Made by a program: the position numbers and the translations under genes. Under the pieces are notes generated by a model, which saw nothing but the letters and a program-made list of their open reading frames with translations, did no database searches and was not told the origin of the DNA. From JAGOEF01 sp964511665 (GTDB lineage Bacteria; Bacteroidota; Bacteroidia; Bacteroidales; ML635J-15): DNA of 21,013 nucleotides. This document shows, piece by piece, positions 15,762-21,013 of the stretch; position 1 is the stretch's first letter; each line of letters starts with the position of its first letter. Location of the stretch: the NCBI GenBank assembly GCA_964511665.1, contig CAZEHA010000060.1:1-21013 (forward strand), given 5' to 3'.

Positions 15762-18206
15762 ATGTTTAAACACAGTATTGTATTGTTGGCTATGCTTTTG
15801 TTGTCGCTAACACTACTATCGCAAGAGAGAGGGCAGCATTCGGGCAATATGCCTGCCGAAGGCATAATTAGCGGTTATGTGATCGATGCCAAAACAAACC
15901 ATGCCATAGAATATGCAAATGTAACTGTTTATGCGCAAAGAGACTCTTCAATTGTAACAGGAGGTATCTCCAACAAAAAAGGGTATTTCTATATAACAGA
16001 GGTGAAATACGGAAAGTACTATATTGATATTGATTTTATTGGATATGGCAAATACCGCATCGATAATATAACAATAAAGCCCGATAAAAAAGAAGTCGGT
16101 CTGGGTCAAATTAAGCTTGATTTAGCAGCCGAGTTACTGGGAGAGGTTGCCATTGAAGCCGAAACACCCCGTGTTGAATATAAACTCGACCGAAAAATTG
16201 TAACTCCCGACAAAGACTTAAATGCAGCAGGAGGAACAGCCGTTGATGTTCTCGAAAACACTCCATCGGTGCAAACCGACATCGATGGAAATGTGAGCAT
16301 CCGCGGCAGCTCAAATTTCTTGGTACTTATCGATGGACGCCCCAGCCCCATTCAAGGCAGCGAAGCACTGCAGCAAATACCTGCAGGAACCATTCAAAGC
16401 ATCGAAATTATTACCAACCCGGGAGCCAAATACGACCCCGACGGCGTTGGCGGTATTATAAACGTGATTTTAAAGAAAGAAAAACGCCAGGGGATTAATG
16501 GATTGTTTTCGGCCTCTTACGGATCATTCAATACCTTAGGAGGCGATTTCCTTGTAAATATAAGAACATCTGATTTCAATTTTTTTGTTGGAGGCGACTA
16601 TAACCAGCGACGCAACGAAGGCACCAGTGTATCGGAGCAGCGAACATATAGCAGCGACACCTTATTTGTTTTTACCGAATCGGAACGCGAACGTGGCAGA
16701 ACCAATGGACGTATCAGAGGAGGCTTCGATTATTATATTTCGCCCAAAGATGTAGTTACTCTATCGGGAAGTCTGGGTTTAAATAAGATGTTAAGCGGTA
16801 CCGACGATGATTTTACTTCGTATTGGATTCGTGATGGCATAGAAAGCAACCGTCTCGATTATTTCAACGAAAACAGATTCAATACCAACGGAATGTTTTA
16901 TTCGGGCGACCTGAACTATCAGCACAAATTCATGAAACAGGGTCACGAAATAAGCACCTACTTGTATTTTGACAACGATAGCGACACCGAAACCAATCGT
17001 TACGATCAATATTTCGAAAATCCCGACTCAACCGGCAGCTATCGCACATACGAAGTGTCGTCGGGGCAAAACCTGAGGGCTCAGGTCGACTATATTCTCC
17101 CCCTATGGGATAAAGGCAAATTTGAAGCCGGCTACCAATACCGTCAGAAGTGGACAAACAACGACTATAAATACGAAAGTTTAATCAGCGACGACTGGCA
17201 ACCCAGTATCAATAATTTGTATTCGTTCGACCAGAATATTCAATCGGGATACGCTACCTTTTCGCACGAAATCGGGAAATTCGGGTATATGTTGGGGGTT
17301 CGCAGTGAATACACCTATCGCATTATTCATCAGTCGAATACCAGTATTCCATTCGATTCGGTTTACAAAAGTTTCGATGTTTTCCCAACCTTACACATAT
17401 CCTACCAAATGCCATGGGATATGCAAGCAATGGCAAGTTACGGCAGACGCATAAACCGGCCCAGAGGTTTTTTTCTTGACCCATTCCCTGAAGTTGTAGA
17501 TGCCTATAATATCCGACAAGGAAACCCCATGCTAGAACCGGAATATACCGATGCTGCCGAATTGAATTTTCAGAAACGTTTTAAATCAAATTTTGTTTCG
17601 TTTGAGTTGTATTACAAGCATACTTCCAACAAATTCGACAGGATAAAAAAACTGCACCCCGATAATCCCGAAATCATGATAAGCACATGGGAAAACATAG
17701 GCGAAGATATGTCGCTGGGCAGCGAGATTATGGGTAATGTAAATATAACCAAATGGTGGAATATGAACCTGAGTGGAGATTTCTACTACTACGAAATTAT
17801 AGCCGATGGCAACAACAACACCCGAAGCAACAGCACCTTTACATGGGGCAGCCGAATAAACAATTCATTTAAAATTAAGAAAAGCGGCACCAGTTTTCAG
17901 CTAAGCGGCTTTCTCCGTGGCAATTCGATAAGTTCTCAGGGAACAACCAAAGGCATGGGTATGGTTAGTGCTGCTGTTCGACAAGATTTACTCGACCGTA
18001 AACTCACTATCACATTTAATGTTCGCGATATATTCAGAACTATGGGTCACGAAAGTATTACCGACACTGACTTTTTCTATGCTTTTTCGTCGATGACCCG
18101 CAAATCGCCTACTTTTAGTATTTCGGTAACGTACCGCCTAAACGATTACAACCGGCGCAAAGACAAGAGCGTTGAAAGAGACCTTGAAGGTGGCGATGAA
18201 ATGTAG
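15762..18206 (+). CDS. TonB-dependent-receptor-like outer-membrane protein (CarboxypepD_reg, plug, OMP_b-brl_3)
   Basis: This 814-aa outer-membrane protein has a signal peptide ending near LLSQ (residue 21). A CarboxypepD_reg-like domain follows at about 33-120 (GIISGYVIDAKTNHAIEYANV, then GGISNKKGYFYI). A TonB plug lies at about 150-240, with DVLENTPSVQTDIDGNVSIRG, LIDGRPSP and GVGGIINVILKKE. The rest, from about 245, is a barrel of long Tyr/Asn-rich strands, including GRRINRPRGFFLDPFPEV and GNPMLEPEYTDAAELNFQK, the usual landmarks of OMP_b-brl_3 barrels. No SusD gene is beside it, so it is not a classic polysaccharide-utilisation pair; the substrate is unknown. The last strand ends at SVTYRLNDY with an acidic/basic tail of about 20 residues beyond it. 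A 78-nt gap separates it from atpC. The hairpin at 18299 may end transcription. Confidence 0.92.
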   Translation: MFKHSIVLLAMLLLSLTLLSQERGQHSGNMPAEGIISGYVIDAKTNHAIEYANVTVYAQRDSSIVTGGISNKKGYFYITEVKYGKYYIDIDFIGYGKYRIDNITIKPDKKEVGLGQIKLDLAAELLGEVAIEAETPRVEYKLDRKIVTPDKDLNAAGGTAVDVLENTPSVQTDIDGNVSIRGSSNFLVLIDGRPSPIQGSEALQQIPAGTIQSIEIITNPGAKYDPDGVGGIINVILKKEKRQGINGLFSASYGSFNTLGGDFLVNIRTSDFNFFVGGDYNQRRNEGTSVSEQRTYSSDTLFVFTESERERGRTNGRIRGGFDYYISPKDVVTLSGSLGLNKMLSGTDDDFTSYWIRDGIESNRLDYFNENRFNTNGMFYSGDLNYQHKFMKQGHEISTYLYFDNDSDTETNRYDQYFENPDSTGSYRTYEVSSGQNLRAQVDYILPLWDKGKFEAGYQYRQKWTNNDYKYESLISDDWQPSINNLYSFDQNIQSGYATFSHEIGKFGYMLGVRSEYTYRIIHQSNTSIPFDSVYKSFDVFPTLHISYQMPWDMQAMASYGRRINRPRGFFLDPFPEVVDAYNIRQGNPMLEPEYTDAAELNFQKRFKSNFVSFELYYKHTSNKFDRIKKLHPDNPEIMISTWENIGEDMSLGSEIMGNVNITKWWNMNLSGDFYYYEIIADGNNNTRSNSTFTWGSRINNSFKIKKSGTSFQLSGFLRGNSISSQGTTKGMGMVSAAVRQDLLDRKLTITFNVRDIFRTMGHESITDTDFFYAFSSMTRKSPTFSISVTYRLNDYNRRKDKSVERDLEGGDEM

Positions 18207-18298
18207 CCAGTTTTGGAGCTGATTTGGGGTGAGATTTTCACAAAGGCATTTGGGAATAGGGTTGCAGCAGAAACACCTTAAAGTATCATGGGTGGAGA

Positions 18299-18323
18299 GG
18301 GCACTTCGAGAACCTCAGTGCCC
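18299..18323 (+). repeat. Family-E palindrome, copy E1, also a possible terminator
   Basis: Arms GGGCAC (18299-18304) and GTGCCC (18318-18323) flank the core TTCGAGAACCTCA, which differs from the other copies by one G-to-A in the apical loop. A T run follows (18325-18330), so E1 could act as an intrinsic terminator for the receptor-like gene. Confidence 0.8.
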
Positions 18324-18328
18324 ATTTT

Positions 18329-18359
18329 TTCGGTTGTTGAGGCTCTCGAAACAACCGAA
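18329..18359 (-). repeat. Family-E palindrome, copy E2, reverse orientation
   Basis: Arms TTCGGTTGT (18329-18337) and ACAACCGAA (18351-18359) form a perfect 9-bp stem around TGAGGCTCTCGAA, the reverse complement of the family core. The stem sequence is unrelated to the other copies but fully self-complementary. The core can also pair with the cores of E1 (12 of 13) or E3 (13 of 13). Confidence 0.8.
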
Positions 18360-18381
18360 TAGATAATGCTCTTGAGATGAA

Positions 18382-18404
18382 GGTACTTCGAGAGCCTCAG
18401 TACC
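18382..18404 (+). repeat. Family-E palindrome, copy E3
   Basis: Arms GGTAC (18382-18386) and GTACC (18400-18404) flank the exact core TTCGAGAGCCTCA. Compared with E1 and E4, the middle of the stem has changed on both sides, so pairing is kept. Confidence 0.8.
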
Positions 18405-18492
18405 CGAAGGAGAAATAGAAGGCCGCTATAAATTGTAAATATCTTTTTGAAAAATTGCTTTTGGGGCAGTAAATTGGTTTTAGAATTAGGCC

Positions 18493-18500
18493 TATATTTA
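18493..18500 (+). promoter_or_regulatory. Candidate -7 element of the thyA operon
   Basis: TATATTTA matches seven of eight -7 positions, 18 nt before the thyA ATG. It lies inside the inverted repeat GCCTA-TATT-TAGGC (18490-18503). No convincing -33 element is seen; TTGG about 16 nt upstream is the best candidate. Confidence 0.35.
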
Positions 18501-18518
18501 GGCTTTTAAACAAAAAGC

Positions 18519-19313
18519 ATGAAGGCTTACCTCGATTTACTCAGCCATGTGATGGAGCATGGTGCTGCAAAAACCGACAGAACAGGTACGGGCACCATTA
18601 GTGTTTTCGGATATCAAATGCGCTTCGACCTGAGCGAAGGGTTCCCGCTACTCACTACCAAAAAGCTGCACCATAAATCAATTATTTATGAATTGCTCTG
18701 GTTTTTGAGAGGCGACACCAATATAAAGTATTTGAACAATCATGGCGTAAGCATTTGGAATGAATGGGCCGACAGTGAAGGTGAACTGGGTCCGGTGTAC
18801 GGGCATCAGTGGCGGTCGTGGCCTACTGCCGACGGGCAAAGCATCGATCAGATATCGCAGCTTGTAGATTCACTGAGGAACAACCCCGACTCGCGCCGTC
18901 ATATTGTGAGTGCCTGGAACGTAGGAGAACTAAACAATATGGCCTTACCTCCATGCCATGCCCTGTTTCAGTTTTATGTGGCCGATGGCAAACTTTCGTG
19001 CCAGTTGTATCAGCGCAGTGCCGATATTTTTCTTGGAGTACCGTTTAACATTGCCTCCTATGCCCTGCTCACTCACATGGTAGCACACGTGTGCGGCTAT
19101 AAGCCGGGCGACTTTGTACACACACTGGGCGATGCACATATTTACCGAAACCACATCGAACAAGTTAGACTTCAGCTAACTCGTGAACCCAAACCCCTAC
19201 CCCAACTGCTCATAAAAAACAGGCGCGAAGATATTTTCAGCTTCGAATTTGAGGATTTCGAAATTATTAACTACGATGCACATCCACATATTAAGGGTGC
19301 CATTGCCATTTAA
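18519..19313 (+). CDS. thyA: Thymidylate synthase
   Basis: This 264-aa enzyme methylates dUMP to dTMP using methylene-tetrahydrofolate, giving dihydrofolate. The catalytic Cys is C146 in MALPPCHALFQF, and the length and Cys position equal those of E. coli ThyA. R21 in KTDRTGTGT and the R126/R127 pair in DSRRH bind phosphate. QRSADIFLGVPFNIASYALL is the dUMP-binding stretch, and HIYRNH plus the C-terminal AI end are normal. The dihydrofolate it makes is recycled by the next gene, folA, 14 nt downstream, so the pair is a functional operon. Confidence 0.99.
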   Translation: MKAYLDLLSHVMEHGAAKTDRTGTGTISVFGYQMRFDLSEGFPLLTTKKLHHKSIIYELLWFLRGDTNIKYLNNHGVSIWNEWADSEGELGPVYGHQWRSWPTADGQSIDQISQLVDSLRNNPDSRRHIVSAWNVGELNNMALPPCHALFQFYVADGKLSCQLYQRSADIFLGVPFNIASYALLTHMVAHVCGYKPGDFVHTLGDAHIYRNHIEQVRLQLTREPKPLPQLLIKNRREDIFSFEFEDFEIINYDAHPHIKGAIAI

Positions 19314-19327
19314 ACCAGTTAAAAGAT

Positions 19328-19804
19328 ATGTCATTTTCAATAATAGTAGCCATTGGCAACAACAACGAAATAGGGCGCAACAACGACTTACTATGGCACA
19401 TTTCGGGCGATTTAAAACGGTTTAAAGCCATCACTACCGGCCATACTGTGATCATGGGAAAAAAAACCTACGAATCGCTCCCCATCAAGCCGTTGCCCAA
19501 CCGAAGAAATATTGTGCTTTCAGATATCTGTAACGATTGCATACCCAATGTTGAAGTTGCAAATTCCATTGACGAAGTAATTGCATTGTGTGCAAATGAT
19601 GAAGAGAGTTTTATTATTGGAGGCGGTATGGTATATCAACAATTTTTACCACTGGCCAACAAATTATATCTCACAAGGGTACATCGCAGTTACGATGCCG
19701 ATGTGTTTTTCCCCGAAATAAATTTTTCGGAATGGGAATTGGTATCTGATGAAGCACACAACGACCACGACCCGGCATTTTCGTATCAGATTTACAAAAA
19801 ATAA
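19328..19804 (+). CDS. folA: Dihydrofolate reductase
   Basis: This 158-aa enzyme reduces dihydrofolate to tetrahydrofolate with NADPH. Residues 2-10 form the first strand (SFSIIVAIG). The substrate-site acid is D28 in LLWHISGDLKRFK, where E. coli has Pro instead of the second Leu. GHTVIMGKKTYESLP (38-52) and FIIGGGMVYQQFLP (95-108, with the NADPH-binding IGGG) are typical. The length is normal for a monomeric bacterial enzyme. It follows thyA and precedes the lipoprotein gene by 8 nt. Confidence 0.98.
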   Translation: MSFSIIVAIGNNNEIGRNNDLLWHISGDLKRFKAITTGHTVIMGKKTYESLPIKPLPNRRNIVLSDICNDCIPNVEVANSIDEVIALCANDEESFIIGGGMVYQQFLPLANKLYLTRVHRSYDADVFFPEINFSEWELVSDEAHNDHDPAFSYQIYKK

Positions 19805-19812
19805 CCATAACT

Positions 19813-20643
19813 ATGAAATATTCACTAATTTTTTTAATTGCGGCACTTACAGTGCTATCGGCATGCACTGTTGAAAAACAAAACCCGCCAACACCCGAAG
19901 AAACACTTAGGGCAATGCAGGAGTATATTTTGGTATCGGGCATGTTTTCGGATGCTTTCGAAGAAAGCAACGACGCAGCCAAAGATAGCGACAACCAACT
20001 TTCGGGAAAAGAGTATGGTAAAAATGGGTTTCCGGTGGTTAGTATCGAACCTTTCGATTTGACCACCTGGCCAAAAACCATCACTGCCGATTATGGGAAC
20101 AGCAATTATTTATGTATCGATGGCAGATATCGTCGCGGTAAAATAATAATAACCGGCAGCGATTTTTATCAAAATGAGGGTTCTGAATATACGGTAAATT
20201 TTGATGACTATTTTCAGAACGACCATAAATTAGAAGGGACACAGACCATAATTAACCAGGGGCGCAACACCGATGAGTTCTTAGTTTACGATGTTGTGGT
20301 TAGCAATGGAAAAATTACTACACCCGATGCTAAGATTATATATTTTGAGCAAAACAGTTCTCGCACATGGATAGAGGGTGAGGGTACAATTTTTCAGCCT
20401 TGCGACGATGTGTATCTGATTGACGGGACACAAAACGGTATCAGTTCCGACAGCATCAACTATACCATTACAGTGGCGCAAAGCCTGAATGTATTAATCT
20501 GCTGTAAATGGATTCGGTCGGGCATTCTAAATATTAACATCGAGCAATTACCCGTAATCGGTATCGATTATGGCGAAACCCAGTGCGACAATCAGGCTAC
20601 GGTGAGTTTTGGAGGAACCAGCTATCCGGTTGTGATGCAATAA
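19813..20643 (+). CDS. Lipoprotein of a Bacteroidota family, function unknown
   Basis: This 276-aa protein has a lipoprotein signal peptide with lipobox LSAC (lipidated Cys at residue 18) and a Lys-Gln-rich linker after it. Two related units stand out: WPKTITADYG with CIDGRYRRGKIII (about residues 86-114), and LPVIGIDYGETQCDNQATVSFGG at the C-terminus. Between them, strand-rich motifs such as FDDYFQNDHKLEGTQTIINQG and the SRTWIEGEGT segment match, from memory, a recurrent family of uncharacterised Bacteroidota lipoproteins. It is likely anchored in the outer membrane and all-beta. It starts 8 nt after folA, so it is probably co-transcribed with thyA-folA, though no link to folate metabolism is apparent. 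Confidence 0.85.
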   Translation: MKYSLIFLIAALTVLSACTVEKQNPPTPEETLRAMQEYILVSGMFSDAFEESNDAAKDSDNQLSGKEYGKNGFPVVSIEPFDLTTWPKTITADYGNSNYLCIDGRYRRGKIIITGSDFYQNEGSEYTVNFDDYFQNDHKLEGTQTIINQGRNTDEFLVYDVVVSNGKITTPDAKIIYFEQNSSRTWIEGEGTIFQPCDDVYLIDGTQNGISSDSINYTITVAQSLNVLICCKWIRSGILNINIEQLPVIGIDYGETQCDNQATVSFGGTSYPVVMQ

Positions 20644-20721
20644 ATCGCATTCGTTTACCCCTAAGATTCAACAGGTTCATCGGGTTAGCGCAATTCATGT
20701 TTTTGTTTGCGTATTAAGGGT

Positions 20722-20746
20722 GGGCACTTCGAGAGCCTCAGTGCCC
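20722..20746 (+). repeat. Family-E palindrome, copy E4
   Basis: Arms GGGCAC (20722-20727) and GTGCCC (20741-20746) flank the exact core TTCGAGAGCCTCA. It matches E1, 2.4 kb away, except for the loop base. Confidence 0.8.
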
Positions 20747-20765
20747 AAATGCCCAAGCACTTTCC

Positions 20766-20797
20766 CGCTCCGAGTCACCGTCACGGGACTCGGAGCG
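20766..20797 (+). repeat. Family-P palindrome, copy P1
   Basis: Arms CGCTCCGAGTC (20766-20776) and GACTCGGAGCG (20787-20797) are perfectly complementary. Between them lie one unpaired A (20777), an inner CCG/CGG stem and a TCA triloop. A short TTTT follows at 20801-20804, so it might also terminate the thyA-folA-lipoprotein transcript weakly. Confidence 0.8.
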
Positions 20798-20840
20798 AGC
20801 TTTTACGTTGTTCATTATGAAGTTTGCGGTAATACGGTTG

Positions 20841-20870
20841 CATCCGAGTCCTCTGCGAGTGACTCGGATG
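20841..20870 (-). repeat. Family-P palindrome, copy P2, reverse orientation
   Basis: Arms CATCCGAGTC (20841-20850) and GACTCGGATG (20861-20870) are perfectly complementary. On the minus strand it reads arm, one unpaired A, inner CTC/GAG stem, GCA triloop, arm. That is the same architecture as P1, with the outer two or three pairs and the inner two pairs replaced by compatible ones. Confidence 0.8.
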
Positions 20871-20885
20871 GTGAGGAGGAATAAT

Positions 20886-20908
20886 GGCACTTCGAGAGCC
20901 TCAGTGCT
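20886..20908 (+). repeat. Family-E palindrome, copy E5
   Basis: GCAC (20887-20890) and GTGC (20904-20907) flank the exact core TTCGAGAGCCTCA. A G-T wobble (20886 with 20908) extends the stem to 5 bp. It is the weakest copy. Confidence 0.75.
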
Positions 20909-20937
20909 TATTTAGAGTTGGGAGGGGAGGTTTGGGT

Positions 20938-20971
20938 AAAAAAAAAGCCCTCAAAAAGATGAAGGGCTTTT
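20938..20971 (-). terminator. Intrinsic terminator of the rRNA operon
   Basis: Read on the minus strand, arms AAAAGCCCT (20963-20971) and AGGGCTTTT (20943-20951) surround an 11-nt loop and run into a T tract reaching 20938. It lies just downstream of the 5S 3' end and fits a strong rho-independent terminator. Confidence 0.85.
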
Positions 20972-20978
20972 AAGAAAT

Positions 20979-21013
20979 CCGGCAGCGACCTACTCTTCCG
21001 CTGTACGCAGTAC
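20979..21013 (-). rRNA. rrf: 5S ribosomal RNA, 3' end only
   Basis: The minus strand reads GTACTGCGTACAGCGGAAGA and then GTAGGTCGCTGCCGG. The AGAGTAGGTCGCTGCC block is the conserved 3' end of bacterial 5S rRNA. The gene runs off the right edge, so only about 35 of some 110-120 nt are present. The exact 3' end could be two or three bases off. A 16S-23S-5S operon running towards this window can be expected beyond the edge. Confidence 0.9.

Larger units (their letters stand above)
18207..18518. other. Gene-free stretch with three family-E palindromes
   Basis: This 312-bp gap lies between the receptor-like gene and thyA. It holds three family-E palindromes within 106 bp (18299-18404), in alternating orientation, with the thyA promoter region at the right end. 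I see no open frame with coding character and no RNA gene I recognise in 18207-18298 or 18405-18480. Confidence 0.7.
20644..20977. other. Gene-free stretch with four palindromes and the rrn terminator
   Basis: This 334-bp gap lies between the convergent lipoprotein gene and the 5S rRNA. From left to right it holds E4, P1, P2, E5 and the rRNA-operon terminator. About 78 bp (20644-20721) contain nothing I recognise. Confidence 0.7.

Noticed and set aside
18299..18404. CRISPR-like array
   Set aside because: The repeated units alternate in orientation, are irregularly spaced, vary in their stems, and no cas gene is nearby.

Overview
The window looks like the chromosome of a Bacteroidota bacterium, probably of the Bacteroidales/Marinilabiliales type (genus not resolved). 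Evidence: a secreted enzyme with a C-terminal Por/type IX secretion sorting domain; a CarboxypepD_reg plus TonB-plug outer-membrane receptor; a short epsilon subunit beside an enlarged F1 beta subunit; phosphate transporters with long C-terminal tails; and Bacteroidota-type promoters (TTTG, about 19 nt, TAnnTTTG), best seen at 9383-9413.

Layout. 61-2694 (+): a small secreted protein with a DUF4177-like look, a UPF0316 membrane protein, a DUF481-like outer-membrane barrel protein and a sirtuin deacylase. 2724-4598 (-): a secreted CocE/S15 serine hydrolase, convergent with the sirtuin. 4783-9363 (+): two tandem paralogous PiT-type phosphate transporters, each about 738 aa with a PhoU-like tail and each preceded by 11-bp-spaced TTAAC repeats resembling a Pho box. 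9435-13807 (+): a tight operon of an RND/MMPL exporter, a nucleotide-sugar epimerase/decarboxylase-like SDR and a polyprenyl diphosphate synthase. 13911-15683 (+): atpD-atpC. 15762-18206 (+): a TonB-dependent-receptor-like barrel. 18519-20643 (+): thyA, folA and a lipoprotein. The right edge enters a minus-strand rRNA operon: its terminator and the 3' end of 5S rRNA are visible.

The most unusual material is non-coding. Two intergenic stretches (18207-18518 and 20644-20937) hold two families of short structured palindromes. Family E has five copies with a nearly invariant 13-nt core, TTCGAGAGCCTCA, inside stems that differ between copies but stay self-complementary. Family P has two copies sharing CCGAGTC/GACTCGG arms with an asymmetric bulged base, and both the outer stem ends and the inner stem covary. 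This is conservation of structure, as in REP/BIME-type elements. No transposase that could move them is in the window.

The genes are mostly housekeeping (phosphate uptake, isoprenoid and envelope synthesis, ATP synthesis, thymidylate/folate cycle). I found no CRISPR array, prophage, insertion sequence or defence island. The parts most worth following up are the palindrome families and the paired Pho-like operators.
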